A DNA stretch of 64,000 bases from CAZFLM01 sp964519955 (GTDB lineage: Bacteria; Armatimonadota; Chthonomonadetes; Chthonomonadales; CAJBBX01), in assembly GCA_964519955.1 (NCBI GenBank), contig CAZFLM010000006.1:1-64000 (forward strand), given 5' to 3'. Made by a program: the position numbers and the translations under genes. Positions 1 to 7,667 of this stretch are shown one piece after another. Position 1 is the stretch's first letter. Each line of letters opens with the position of its first letter. The notes beneath the pieces were generated by a model that was not told the origin of the DNA, did no database searches, and saw only the letters and a program-made list of their open reading frames with translations.

Positions 1-74
1 TGTTTGTTAGAATAATTTTTCGCTGGACGCGCCCCGGACCCATCGCGGGGCCGCTTCTCATCGCGAGCTGAGCA

Positions 75-158
75 CGGAGAGGGCGGGATTCGAACCCGCG
101 AGGCTCATCGCCTACCCGTTTTCAAGACGGGGTCCTTAAACCGCTCGGACACCTCTCC
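75..158 (-). tRNA. tRNA-Ser (anticodon UGA)
   Basis: Read on the minus strand this folds as a class II tRNA. The 7-bp acceptor stem is GGAGAGG with CCTCTCC, the T arm is GCGGG-TTCGAAT-CCCGC, the anticodon loop is CTTGAAA (anticodon TGA), there is a long variable arm, and the discriminator base is G. The long variable arm and the G discriminator are typical of serine tRNAs. The CCA end is not encoded (the next base on the plus strand is at 74). It reads UCN serine codons. A good promoter lies just upstream at 170-198. Confidence 0.96.
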
Positions 159-169
159 TCGCCGGCAGT

Positions 170-198
170 AGTATAGCGCAACGCGCAGGAGGCGTCAA
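170..198 (-). promoter_or_regulatory. sigma70-type promoter of tRNA-Ser
   Basis: On the minus strand, TTGACG (198-193) and TATACT (175-170) are separated by 17 bp. Transcription would start near 163, five bases before the tRNA 5' end. Both boxes are near consensus. Confidence 0.8.
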
Positions 199-211
199 CG
201 TGCCGGCGCGG

Positions 212-240
212 TTGCAGGTGCGGCGCGCGGGTTGTAGAAT
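212..240 (+). promoter_or_regulatory. promoter of the first DUF2971 cassette
   Basis: TTGCAG (212-217) and TAGAAT (235-240) have a 17-bp spacer. The -10 lies 41 bp before the ATG at 282. It is divergent from the tRNA-Ser promoter. The second cassette also carries a TAGAAT box (minus strand, 9161-9156), but without an equally good -35. Confidence 0.65.
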
Positions 241-281
241 AGACACACAGCGCGGGCAGGCAGCGGCGCGGAGGGGTGACG

Positions 282-557
282 ATGGACCAGAACGGTGTGA
301 TCCAGGCGGTGCGCGAGGCGTTCGACCTGGCGCCGGACCAGGTCGACGACTACCTCGAGATGACCGAGGACGGTCGCGTGGGCGGCGTGGTCGTCGTCAA
401 GGGGAGCCCCGAGTTCGACGAGGCCCGATCCGTCGTCCGCACCAGGCGCGTATGGGATCGGCTCAGGCAGAACGCCGCTGACCAGTTGGTGAACATGGGT
501 GCCGTGATCCTGTTGAGCGAGGCAGAGGCCGCCGCCTCAGGGCTCGACGCCAAATGA
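282..557 (+). CDS. small partner protein of DUF2971 cassette 1
   Basis: A 91-aa acidic protein of unknown function. The ATG at 282 is preferred over an in-frame GTG at 276, because the GGAGGGG Shine-Dalgarno at 270-276 is then properly spaced. It is clearly homologous to the 86-aa product at 8877-9137. Both share a central GRVxGxVV segment, an RVWDxL helix, and a C-terminal NMG/NVG...L...E.EA segment. Its stop overlaps the start of the downstream DUF2971 gene as ATGA (554-557), so translation is probably coupled. The same gene order and overlap recur in cassette 2, which argues that the two proteins work together. No catalytic motif, signal peptide or membrane segment is visible. An immunity or antitoxin-like role is one possibility, but this is inference only. 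Confidence 0.8.
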   Translation: MDQNGVIQAVREAFDLAPDQVDDYLEMTEDGRVGGVVVVKGSPEFDEARSVVRTRRVWDRLRQNAADQLVNMGAVILLSEAEAAASGLDAK

Positions 558-1552
558 TGCCCATCGACGTTGGCCTCCGAACGGTGGAGCTGTTCGCCGC
601 GCAGGTCGGCGACTTCGTGACCCAGGCGGCCATCGAACTCGGGCTCTCGTTCTCGGACGAGGGCCTCGTCTACCAGTACACGAGCATCGCCTCCCTCATG
701 GCCATGCTGGCGCCCGAGCACTCGTACGTCGACACCGCCGGTGGCCAGCCCTCGGCCGCCCTGCGCAGCATCTGGGCCACGGCCGCGCCGTATCTCAACG
801 ACGCCGTCGAGTTCAAGCACGGGCAGAGCGTTCTGTCGGATGCATGTGCTCGCGCGCGATCGGGGTTCGATGCCGAACAGGCCGAGGTGGCCAACCTCCT
901 GCAGGACGCCATCGCGCAGACGGAGGGGCTCGACGTGTTCTGCGCCTGTTTCAGCGCGGACGGCGACCACCTCGGCCAGTGGCGTGGCTATGGTGACAAC
1001 GGGCGCGGCTGCGCGCTCGGGTTCGACCTGCGCGACTTGCGCGACGGCATCAACGGCCTCTGCTGCTGGCTCGTCTACGGTGATGGCGCTCACGGGAGGG
1101 CCCAGAACGCCATTGCCGACCGGCTCGTGACGCAGCTCGTGTCCGAGTTGGCCCGCTTGCGCCCGCGCGAGCGCGAGGCCCAGGAGGACTACGACGGCTC
1201 CGTGCTGGCGGCGCTGTTTCGGCTGCTTCCCTCTGTGTTCCTCCTCTTCAAGGACTACTCGTTCCGCGACGAACTCGAGTACCGCGTGGTCTACTCGGAC
1301 GCCGTGGCGCCGAGGCCCATCGTCTCGGGGCCAGGCGGACCGTCGCGCTGTTTCCGGGCGTCCGGCCCGGCCGTCGTGCCGTTCGTCAAGCTCGACTTCG
1401 AGGCCGGCGCAATGGCGCCTCTGCGCGAGATCCGCCTTGGGCCCGCATCGCAGTTCGGCGTCAATCCGAGGAGCCTGGAGTTCCTGCTGGAGCGGTGTGG
1501 CCTTCCAGACGTGCAGGTGAAGCGCAGCGCGATCCCATTCGTGCCGCGGTAG
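554..1552 (+). CDS. DUF2971 family protein, cassette 1
   Basis: A 332-aa soluble protein. Its motif layout fits DUF2971: YQYTS near 40-44, LND...E...HGQSVLSD at 81-96, the core CACF...D.LGQWRGYGD.GRGC at 130-153, EYRVVY at 242-247, and PLREIRLGP at 289-297. It ends with an SxIPFxP motif. All of these motifs are shared with the paralogue at 7966-8877, although the rest has diverged. The start ATGATG at 554 overlaps the stop of the upstream partner. The biochemical function of DUF2971 is not known to me. The invariant H/Q/W/R/Y/G block suggests a ligand-binding or catalytic pocket. The duplicated cassette with a small coupled partner suggests a conflict, signalling or regulatory module; this is inference. 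Confidence 0.85.
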   Translation: MMPIDVGLRTVELFAAQVGDFVTQAAIELGLSFSDEGLVYQYTSIASLMAMLAPEHSYVDTAGGQPSAALRSIWATAAPYLNDAVEFKHGQSVLSDACARARSGFDAEQAEVANLLQDAIAQTEGLDVFCACFSADGDHLGQWRGYGDNGRGCALGFDLRDLRDGINGLCCWLVYGDGAHGRAQNAIADRLVTQLVSELARLRPREREAQEDYDGSVLAALFRLLPSVFLLFKDYSFRDELEYRVVYSDAVAPRPIVSGPGGPSRCFRASGPAVVPFVKLDFEAGAMAPLREIRLGPASQFGVNPRSLEFLLERCGLPDVQVKRSAIPFVPR

Positions 1553-1599
1553 CGCGAGGGGCGCCCGCGTCGGTACATCTCGCCAGGCAGGAGTGCACA

Positions 1600-2931
1600 T
1601 TGGCCAACATCGTCATCATCGGGGCCGGCAGCGGCTTCGGCGGGCGGCTGTCCATCGACATCCTCTCGCGCGAGGCCCTCCGGGACAGCGAGATCCGTCT
1701 GTGTGACATCCACCCCGGGCGCCTCGAGCAGGTCCGCGCCTACGTAGCTCGCACCATCGACAAGCACAGCCTGCCTGCCCGCGTGGTTGCCTCGACCGAC
1801 CGCCGCGCGCTGCTGCCGGGCGCCGACTTTGTGGTCACCTCTATCTCGGCGGGCGGCGGCGCCTACTACGGGTTCCCGTACTCCGCCGAGATCGAGATCC
1901 CCAACCGCTACGGCGTCTACCAGTTGGTGGGCGACACCCTCGGGCCCGGCGCGGTGTTCCGGTTCCTCCGAACGGGGCCCGTCCAGCAGGCGATGCTGCG
2001 CGACATGGAGGAGCTATGCCCCGAGGCGTTCGTCATCAACCACACGAACCCGATGGCGATGCTGTCCTGGCTGCATCTCAGCTCCTCGTCGATGCGCTAT
2101 GTCGGCATCTGCCACGGAATACAGGCCACGACGCACGAGTTGGCGCGCTGGATCGGCGTGCCCATCGAGGATGTGACCTACTCCGTGGCGGGCATCAACC
2201 ACCTTTCGTGGATCATGGAGTTCCGCCGCGGTGACGAGGATCTCTACCCCCAGATCATGGCTCTCCTCGATCGGCCCGACGTCGTCGAGCGCGAGCGCGT
2301 CCGCTTCGAGATCCTGCGCCACTTCGGCCGGTTCTGCACGGAGAGCAGCCATCACGATGGCGAGTACTTGCCGTACTTCTACAAGACTGCCGAGATGATG
2401 CGCGACTACGGGTTCGGCCCCAAGAGCGTGCGGATGGAGGCGCCCGCCACGCGCGAGTGGATGGCCCAGACCGGCGGCGAGGCGCCCGTCGGCGAGCTGA
2501 GGCGCTCCAGTGAGTACACGAGCGGCATCGTCGAGGGTGTGCTGACCGATACGCCCTACCGGTTCTACGGCAACGTGCTCAACACCGGCCTCATCACCAA
2601 CCTGCCTCAGGGGTGCTGCGTCGAGGTGATGACCGTCGCCGACCGCCGGGGCTTCCACCCGACGCACTTCGGCGCGCTCCCACCGCACCTGGCCGCGCTC
2701 TGCCGGTCCAACGTGCCCGTGCAGGAGCTGGCGGTGAAGGCCGTGCGCGAGCGCGACCGCGAAGCAGCGTTCCAGGCATGCGCCCTCGATCCGCTCACCG
2801 CTGCCGTGCTGCCCTTGCCGAAGATCCGGGCCATGTTCGACGAGCTGTGGCAGGCCGAGGCCGACGGCGGCCTGCTTCAATGGTTCGATCCCGCTCACGA
2901 GGGGGCGCCGCCAGAGACCTGCGCCGGTTGA
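1600..2931 (+). CDS. glycoside hydrolase family 4 (alpha-galactosidase/alpha-glucosidase type)
   Basis: A 443-aa NAD- and Mn-dependent glycosidase. The N-terminal Rossmann motif GAGSGFGG is at 8-15. NHTNPM at 147-152 carries the substrate-binding Asn, CHG at 171-173 carries the metal Cys, and GINHLSW has the metal His at 201. The Cys/His spacing is close to that of Thermotoga AglA and MelA-like enzymes, so an alpha-glycosidase acting on unphosphorylated or phosphorylated alpha-glycosides is likely; the exact substrate is open. The TTG start at 1600 is chosen because AGGAG (1589-1593) precedes it by six bases and the protein then begins directly with the nucleotide-binding strand. An upstream in-frame GTG at 1495 would sit inside the DUF2971 gene. 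It starts 47 bp after that gene on the same strand, so co-transcription is possible. Confidence 0.92.
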   Translation: MANIVIIGAGSGFGGRLSIDILSREALRDSEIRLCDIHPGRLEQVRAYVARTIDKHSLPARVVASTDRRALLPGADFVVTSISAGGGAYYGFPYSAEIEIPNRYGVYQLVGDTLGPGAVFRFLRTGPVQQAMLRDMEELCPEAFVINHTNPMAMLSWLHLSSSSMRYVGICHGIQATTHELARWIGVPIEDVTYSVAGINHLSWIMEFRRGDEDLYPQIMALLDRPDVVERERVRFEILRHFGRFCTESSHHDGEYLPYFYKTAEMMRDYGFGPKSVRMEAPATREWMAQTGGEAPVGELRRSSEYTSGIVEGVLTDTPYRFYGNVLNTGLITNLPQGCCVEVMTVADRRGFHPTHFGALPPHLAALCRSNVPVQELAVKAVRERDREAAFQACALDPLTAAVLPLPKIRAMFDELWQAEADGGLLQWFDPAHEGAPPETCAG

Positions 2932-2986
2932 GGCGGCCCGGCTGTGAGGCCGAAACCGGGGCAGCCCTCAAGCCGTCAGTACTGCC

Positions 2987-3871
2987 ATGAGAAGCGAGTT
3001 GAGCAACAACGGGGGCGCCGGCCAGGCGCCCTCCCTTACGCCGGAGTTGGTGACCAAGCTCAGCGACAAGAAGGTGGGCGAGCGCGAGCGGGCCGAGCAG
3101 GCCATCGATCGTCTCGGCCCGGACGCCGTCGATGCCCTCATGGCCGTGCTGCGCAAGGAGGCCGATAAGCGCAAGCGGAAGCGCTGGATCATCGTGCTCG
3201 TCCTGGCGTACGTCGTGCTGATGCTGGGGTTCATGATCGCCACCCGCAACAGCGCGATGATCGGCTCCATCTCCAGCATGGGCAGCGTCATCGTCGCGGT
3301 GACCGCCATCAGCCAGGCCCAGAAGAACGCCGCCAAGAAGCTGACCGAGTACGACGACATCCGTACCGTCGGCCCGCTCGCCGAGGCGCTGCACTATCAG
3401 GACAAGGGGCTTCGCAACGCCGCGGTCGAGAGACTTGGCGTACTCCTGCCGCGCCTCAAGGCGTCCGACCATGACCTGATGACCGAGGAGCAGAAGCTTG
3501 CGCTCTACAAGGCGATCAAGCTCCCGTTGGCGAAGGGCGCCGGCCCGGCCGACTGGGCCTTCCTGCTCGCGGCCCTTGGCGCCCTGGAGCAGATCGGCGA
3601 CGAGCGCGCGCTGCCCTTCGTCGATGCCATCGTCGAGCGCACGCCGTCCGGGACGAAGGAGCCGGAGGTGGTCGAAGCGGCGCGCGCCTGCCGTCCGGCC
3701 CTGCTGGAGCGCATCGAGCAGCAGCGCGTCGCGATGAGGCTGCTGCGCCCCTCTGAGGCCCCCGCCGACGCCGGCGAGACGCTCCTGCGCCCAACGTATG
3801 GCCCGGGCCAGTCCGATCCCGACCTGCTGCTGCGCCCGAGCGATGAGCCCGAAGCGGCCACCGAGAGTTGA
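2987..3871 (+). CDS. HEAT-like membrane protein with LLRP tail, paralogue 1 of 4
   Basis: A 294-aa protein of unknown function, first of four tandem paralogues. There is an N-terminal cytoplasmic helical segment ending in a strongly basic stretch (KRKRKR near 61-66), then two hydrophobic segments (about 67-85 and 89-108). A soluble alpha-helical region follows, with HEAT-like units: VGPLAEAL...AAVERLGVLLP and FLLAALGALEQIGDERALP. The C-terminus has three LLRP motifs about 14 residues apart (RLLRPSEAP, TLLRPTYGPG, LLLRPSDEP). It is most similar to paralogue 2 (shared EEQKLxLYKA). The helical part may be a protein-binding scaffold anchored to the inner membrane; this is inferred from the fold-like repeats only. 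The Shine-Dalgarno is weak. Confidence 0.8.
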   Translation: MRSELSNNGGAGQAPSLTPELVTKLSDKKVGERERAEQAIDRLGPDAVDALMAVLRKEADKRKRKRWIIVLVLAYVVLMLGFMIATRNSAMIGSISSMGSVIVAVTAISQAQKNAAKKLTEYDDIRTVGPLAEALHYQDKGLRNAAVERLGVLLPRLKASDHDLMTEEQKLALYKAIKLPLAKGAGPADWAFLLAALGALEQIGDERALPFVDAIVERTPSGTKEPEVVEAARACRPALLERIEQQRVAMRLLRPSEAPADAGETLLRPTYGPGQSDPDLLLRPSDEPEAATES

Positions 3872-3883
3872 CGGAATGCGACG

Positions 3884-4765
3884 ATGAGCGACCGGCAATC
3901 GAGACCAGAGGATGGTGAGGCGCTGCGGCGCGCGGCGGCCACCCGCTCCGGGACGGCTCTGGGGATTGGGCTGCGCGGCCGCCGCCGGGCGCTGAGGGCG
4001 CTGGACACGGTGGGGGCGGAGTCGCTCGACGCCGTCCTGGACCTGCTGCGCGCCGAGAAGCGGCGAGCGCGCGTGCGGCGGCGGATCCTCTTGTGGGGGC
4101 TGGCCGTATGCGTCCTGGGCGCGGTAGCCGTCGCCGTTCTGGGCCACGCGTCGCACGTCAACATCAACCCGAGCGGTCTGTGGATCGTGGCGGTGTCTGC
4201 GGTTGTCGGGCGCCGCCTGCAGCGCAAGGCCGTGCGCAGGCTGACCGAGTTCGGCGACCTCCGGTGCGTGGGCTTCCTGGCCGATGCGCTCCACGACCGC
4301 GACCGCTCGCTGCGTCCCCTCGCGATGGCGAGGCTGACCGAGTTGCTGCCGCAGATGAAGCATTCCGACGCCGGCCTGATGAGCGAGGAGCAAAAGCTGT
4401 CGCTCTACAAGGCCGTGCGGCTGGAGGAGGCCAGACCCCCGCGCGTCGAGGAGGCCCAGTTCCTGGTTGCCGCGCTTGGCGCCCTCGAGCAGATCGGCGA
4501 CGAGCGGGCGCTGCCGTACGTGGAGGGTATCGCCCAGCAGGCGCCGCGCTCGGCGGAGGAGCATCGCGTGGTGACCGCGGCGTCCGATAGCCTCCCGGCG
4601 CTGCAGCAGCGCGTCCAGAACCAGCGCGAGGCCGCCAGGCTCCTGCGCCCCGCCGCCGCCCCCGCCGAAGGCGCCGACACCCTCCTGCGCCCCACCTACG
4701 GCCCCGGTGAGACGGACCCTGCGCTGCTGCTCCGAGCCAGCGAAGCGCCGGACCGGGAGGAGTAG
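3884..4765 (+). CDS. HEAT-like membrane protein with LLRP tail, paralogue 2 of 4
   Basis: A 293-aa protein starting 12 bp after paralogue 1. The layout is the same: an Arg-rich N-terminal helix region (RRALRALDTVG...LLRAEKRRARVRRR is the counterpart of residues 36-66 in paralogue 1), two hydrophobic segments (about 68-86 and 96-110), then ALTEFGDLR-type helical units. LTELLPQMKHSD, EEQKLSLYKA and ALGALEQIGDERALPYV follow. The LLRP tail reads RLLRPAAAP, TLLRPTYGPGE, LLLRASEAP. The stop codon TAG is immediately followed by the ATG of the next paralogue, preceded by GGGAGGAG, so translation is probably coupled. Function unknown. Confidence 0.8.
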   Translation: MSDRQSRPEDGEALRRAAATRSGTALGIGLRGRRRALRALDTVGAESLDAVLDLLRAEKRRARVRRRILLWGLAVCVLGAVAVAVLGHASHVNINPSGLWIVAVSAVVGRRLQRKAVRRLTEFGDLRCVGFLADALHDRDRSLRPLAMARLTELLPQMKHSDAGLMSEEQKLSLYKAVRLEEARPPRVEEAQFLVAALGALEQIGDERALPYVEGIAQQAPRSAEEHRVVTAASDSLPALQQRVQNQREAARLLRPAAAPAEGADTLLRPTYGPGETDPALLLRASEAPDREE

Positions 4766-5548
4766 ATGCCGCCGCCGGGTGAGCCGGAGGGGAGCCCCAG
4801 CCAAGGCGCCCGGACCGCGAGCATCGATCGGCTGGGTGACGAGCTGCGCGCCCATCGGGTAGGTGGTTGGCTTGCGCTCGCCTTGCTGTGTCTCGCGCTC
4901 CCGCTCTCCGCTGCCCTGGTCGGCGGCTGGGACGTTGGCCTGTCGATCATCGTCTCCGCGGTGGCGGTGCCCGTCGCCTGGCGCCTGTGGGCTCCTGAGC
5001 GCGCCTGGAAGGCGACGAACCGGCTCGCCGAGTTCGACGACCCCAGGGCGATCGGTCCGCTTGCCCGCGCCATCGTCCTCCGCACCTGCGGCCTCGACAA
5101 GGTCGTCATGGCGCGCCTGACCGAGATCCTCCTGCGCGTGAAGGCCTCGGACAGCCCATCGGTGACGCCAGAAGATCGCCTGGAGCTGTGTAACGCCGTC
5201 GATGCGGCTGCCCACCGCGGCGCCTACTCCCGCGAGCGCGACTTCATCGTGGCGGCGCTCGGCGCCCTGGAGCAGCTCGGCGGCGAGGAGAGCGTGCCGT
5301 GCGTGATGGCTCTGGCGCGCAGCGAGCCGCGCGACGACCACGAGCGACGGATCGTCGAGGCGGCCCAGGCGTGCCTGCCGGCTCTGTGCGAACGGGCGCA
5401 GGCGGAGACCATCGCCTCGCGGCTGCTGCGGCCGGCCGACGCGCCGGATGATGCGGCCACGACGCTGCTGCGCCCCGCACTCGGTGTGGGCGAGACCGAC
5501 CCCGCGCTGTTGCTGCGAGCCAGCGATGCGCCGGACGGGGAGGAGTGA
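4766..5548 (+). CDS. HEAT-like membrane protein with LLRP tail, paralogue 3 of 4
   Basis: A 260-aa protein whose ATG directly abuts the previous stop codon. It lacks most of the N-terminal helical region of paralogues 1-2. Two hydrophobic segments lie at about 33-51 and 56-74. LAEFDDPRAIGPLARAI then opens the helical region, followed by AAHRGAYSRERDF, ALGALEQLGGEESVPCV and VEAAQACLPAL. The tail is RLLRPADAP, TLLRPALGVGE, LLLRASDAP. It is closest to paralogue 4, with which it shares the AAHRGAY and GGEESVPCV segments absent from 1-2. The array therefore looks like two rounds of duplication. It ends in TGA directly followed by the next ATG. Function unknown. Confidence 0.8.
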   Translation: MPPPGEPEGSPSQGARTASIDRLGDELRAHRVGGWLALALLCLALPLSAALVGGWDVGLSIIVSAVAVPVAWRLWAPERAWKATNRLAEFDDPRAIGPLARAIVLRTCGLDKVVMARLTEILLRVKASDSPSVTPEDRLELCNAVDAAAHRGAYSRERDFIVAALGALEQLGGEESVPCVMALARSEPRDDHERRIVEAAQACLPALCERAQAETIASRLLRPADAPDDAATTLLRPALGVGETDPALLLRASDAPDGEE

Positions 5549-6340
5549 ATGGAGGTAGGGGGTGGAGTCCCTGGCGGCAGCTTCCGGGAGATGTTGGCCG
5601 CTCGGCGCATCGCCCGCCTGTCCGACGGCTTGAGCCCGTTCGTTCGGTGGCGGTGGCCGCTCGTTGCGGGCTTGGCTGGCCTGTGCGTGCCTGTCTGTAT
5701 CGGCGGCGCGAATCCGCTAAGCCTGCTGATCGGGCTCGAACTGGCGGTCGGATGCATGGTCGCCGCTGCCGGCCTGGGTACCTATCGGGTCGAGGCTGAG
5801 TTGGAGAGGCTGGATGACCCAAGGGCCATCGGCCTGATGGCCCGGTCGCTGCCGAAGGCTGGCGGGCGCCTCGCCCAGACCCTGATGCGCAGACTGACTG
5901 CCCTGCTCCCACGCCTCAAGGCGTCCGACGGGGCGCGGTTGCCGGCCAACTGCCGTGCGGATCTCTGCAAAGCCATCGCACAGGCGGCGCACCGCGGCGC
6001 CTACGCCCGCGAGCGTGACTTCATCCTCGCGGCCCTGGGCGCGCTGGAGCAGCTCGGCGGAGAGGAGAGCGTGCCGTGCGTGCAGGCCCTGGCCGACAGC
6101 AACCCGCGCGACGAGTACGAGCGGCAGATCGTCGATGCGGCCCAGGCGTGCCTGCCCGCGCTGAAGCAGCGCGCCGATGCAGCCACCGCGGCCTCCACGC
6201 TCCTGCGCGCCGCCGATGCGCCGGATGACGCCGCGGACGTGCTGCTGCGCCCGGCGTCGGGTGTCGGCGAGACCGACCCCGCGCTGCTGCTCCGCCCCGT
6301 CCATTCCGACCAACAGCCGCCAATAGGAGACCGCCCGTGA
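5549..6340 (+). CDS. HEAT-like membrane protein with LLRP tail, paralogue 4 of 4
   Basis: A 263-aa protein whose ATG abuts the stop of paralogue 3 (GAGGAG lies just upstream). Two hydrophobic segments lie at about 36-52 and 57-76. LERLDDPRAIGLMARSL starts the helical region, with LTALLPRLKASD, AAHRGAYARERDF and ALGALEQLGGEESVPCV following. The tail is LLRAADAP, LLRPASGVGE, LLLRPVHSD. The final motif is degraded relative to its siblings, with a short divergent end. Its stop overlaps the GTG start of the DUF2695 gene as GTGA (6337-6340). The four paralogues and the next gene therefore form one tightly coupled transcription unit. Function unknown. Confidence 0.8.
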   Translation: MEVGGGVPGGSFREMLAARRIARLSDGLSPFVRWRWPLVAGLAGLCVPVCIGGANPLSLLIGLELAVGCMVAAAGLGTYRVEAELERLDDPRAIGLMARSLPKAGGRLAQTLMRRLTALLPRLKASDGARLPANCRADLCKAIAQAAHRGAYARERDFILAALGALEQLGGEESVPCVQALADSNPRDEYERQIVDAAQACLPALKQRADAATAASTLLRAADAPDDAADVLLRPASGVGETDPALLLRPVHSDQQPPIGDRP

Positions 6341-6945
6341 CCGCCGACCAGATCCGCACCGATGTCCTGCAGTTCGCCCGACGAGCGTACCCGGAGATCC
6401 AGGTCACCGTGGCGCCCTATCCGGAGGAGCCCGACCGCCTGGCCATCACCTTCGTCGAGGAGCGGTTCGCCGGGCTCTACCCGCTGCAGCGCTACCACTA
6501 CCTCGTAAACCTGATCCCGCAGGAGTACTACGACGAGCACCTCGCCAACACCGTCTGGTTCGAGCTGGCGCCCGGCGAGGAGCCCAAGGACCTGGAGTAC
6601 CCCGACGACGACCTCGTGGCCCAGATCACCTCGGACGTGATGAACTGCGTCGAGGCGTCCGGCTTCTTCGCGGCGCTCGACGACGCCCTCTGCCCGGCCG
6701 ACGAGGGCGTGGAGCGGGAGCCGTGCCGGGGCGACTTCCGCATCGCCAGGCGGGTGCTTCAGGAGAGGGGCTTCATCGAGGACGAGCTGTTCGACGTGCT
6801 GCACGTGATGATGGCGCAGGGAGGCTACTGCGACTGCGAGCTGCTGTACAACGTGGCCGAGGAGAGCCGCCTGGCCGCCGAGTACTGGGAGGCCCGCGCC
6901 GCCGGCCAGGCGCCCTACGACCCGCACGCGCGCCCGGAGCGCTGA
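6337..6945 (+). CDS. DUF2695-domain protein
   Basis: A 202-aa acidic soluble protein with a GTG start overlapping the preceding stop. The C-terminal part (about 135-180) contains LxxxGGYCDCELLYN. This GyCDCE...N motif is characteristic of DUF2695, a domain of unknown function whose two cysteines could bind metal. The N-terminal half contains FAGLYPLQRYHYLVNLI, which loosely resembles the F-GL-x-x-x-R helix of BolA-like proteins; that resemblance is weak. Coupling to the four-paralogue array suggests a shared role. Sixteen bases separate it from the methyltransferase downstream. Confidence 0.75.
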   Translation: MTADQIRTDVLQFARRAYPEIQVTVAPYPEEPDRLAITFVEERFAGLYPLQRYHYLVNLIPQEYYDEHLANTVWFELAPGEEPKDLEYPDDDLVAQITSDVMNCVEASGFFAALDDALCPADEGVEREPCRGDFRIARRVLQERGFIEDELFDVLHVMMAQGGYCDCELLYNVAEESRLAAEYWEARAAGQAPYDPHARPER

Positions 6946-6961
6946 CCGAGGAGGATCGGCG

Positions 6962-7513
6962 ATGGGCCACGACGTGATCGCGCCCTGGATGAGCTTCCTG
7001 CTGACCAACCCGTTCCGCCGCCGTGGACAGGACCCGCGCCGCATCCTGGCGCCCTACCTGCGCGAGGGGATGGTTGCGGTTGACGTGGGCTGCGGGCCGG
7101 GCTACTTCGCGATCCCGATGGCGGAGATGGTGGGCGAGGCCGGCAAGGTGGTCGCCATCGATATGCAGGAGACGATGCTCCGCAAGGCGCGGGAGGCAGC
7201 CCAGAAGCGAGGAGTCGCTGGGCGCATCGACTTCTGCCAGTGCCTGCCCTCCAGCCTGGGCATCGCCGTCCTGGCCGACTTCATCCTGGCATTCGCCGTC
7301 CTCCACGAGATGCCGGACGCGGCGGCGGCGCTGGGTGAGATCGCGGCCGCGCTGAAGCCTGGCGGCCGGTTCCTGCTCTCCGAGCCGAGCTTCCACGTCT
7401 TCGCCCCCGAGTTCGCCGCCACGCTGAAGCTGGCCGAGGACGCCGGCCTCCAGCTCATCGACGAGCCGCGCATCCGCATGGGCCGCTCCGCCCTCTTCGC
7501 CCGCGAGGCGTAG
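6962..7513 (+). CDS. class I SAM-dependent methyltransferase
   Basis: A 183-aa methyltransferase with the SAM-binding motif I VDVGCGPGYF at 40-49, a motif II acidic residue in VVAIDM near 62-67, and FAVLHEMPDA plus LKPGGRFLLSEPSFH as post-motif strands. This is a Methyltransf_11/25-type fold of small size, and the substrate cannot be told from sequence. The start has a good Shine-Dalgarno (GAGGAGG ending 7-8 bases before the ATG). It follows the DUF2695 gene by 16 bp and may be the last member of the array operon. Confidence 0.9.
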   Translation: MGHDVIAPWMSFLLTNPFRRRGQDPRRILAPYLREGMVAVDVGCGPGYFAIPMAEMVGEAGKVVAIDMQETMLRKAREAAQKRGVAGRIDFCQCLPSSLGIAVLADFILAFAVLHEMPDAAAALGEIAAALKPGGRFLLSEPSFHVFAPEFAATLKLAEDAGLQLIDEPRIRMGRSALFAREA

Positions 7514-7522
7514 CCCAGGAGG

Positions 7523-7628
7523 CCGTGGTGGGCGGGCGTCCCTGCCCGCCCAGCAGAGAGCCGCGGTGGGATGGGCCTCCGCCCCGGTCCGGCAGGGAGC
7601 CGTGGTGGGGCGGGCGTCCCTGCCCGCC
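7523..7628. repeat. three tandem copies of palindromic repeat family A
   Basis: Three units lie at 7523-7551, 7561-7594 and 7600-7628. Each reads roughly GTGGTGGGGCGGGCGTCC followed by CTGCCCGCC, so the arms GGCGGGC and GCCCGCC can pair around a short loop. The middle unit is the diverged GGGATGGGCCTCCG variant. Similar units recur at 19821, 32063, 32101, 52908 and 58951, always between genes. Confidence 0.75.
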
Positions 7629-7667
7629 GAGTACAACCTGCGCTCTGATGAGTAGGGAGGCCAAGCC

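Noticed and set aside
1495..1600. Longer N-terminus for the GH4 enzyme from GTG 1495
   Set aside because: It would overlap the DUF2971 gene and precede the nucleotide-binding strand with non-homologous residues; TTG 1600 has a proper Shine-Dalgarno.
2795..5341. Very long open frame on the minus strand opposite the four paralogues
   Set aside because: High G+C favours long antisense frames. Its translation is low-complexity (Arg/Ala/Leu/Gly/His) with no domain, while the plus-strand genes show clear paralogy and Shine-Dalgarno sites.
7523..7628. Possible CRISPR array from the tandem family A units
   Set aside because: Only three units with different spacing and diverged sequence, copies scattered elsewhere, and no cas genes in the window.
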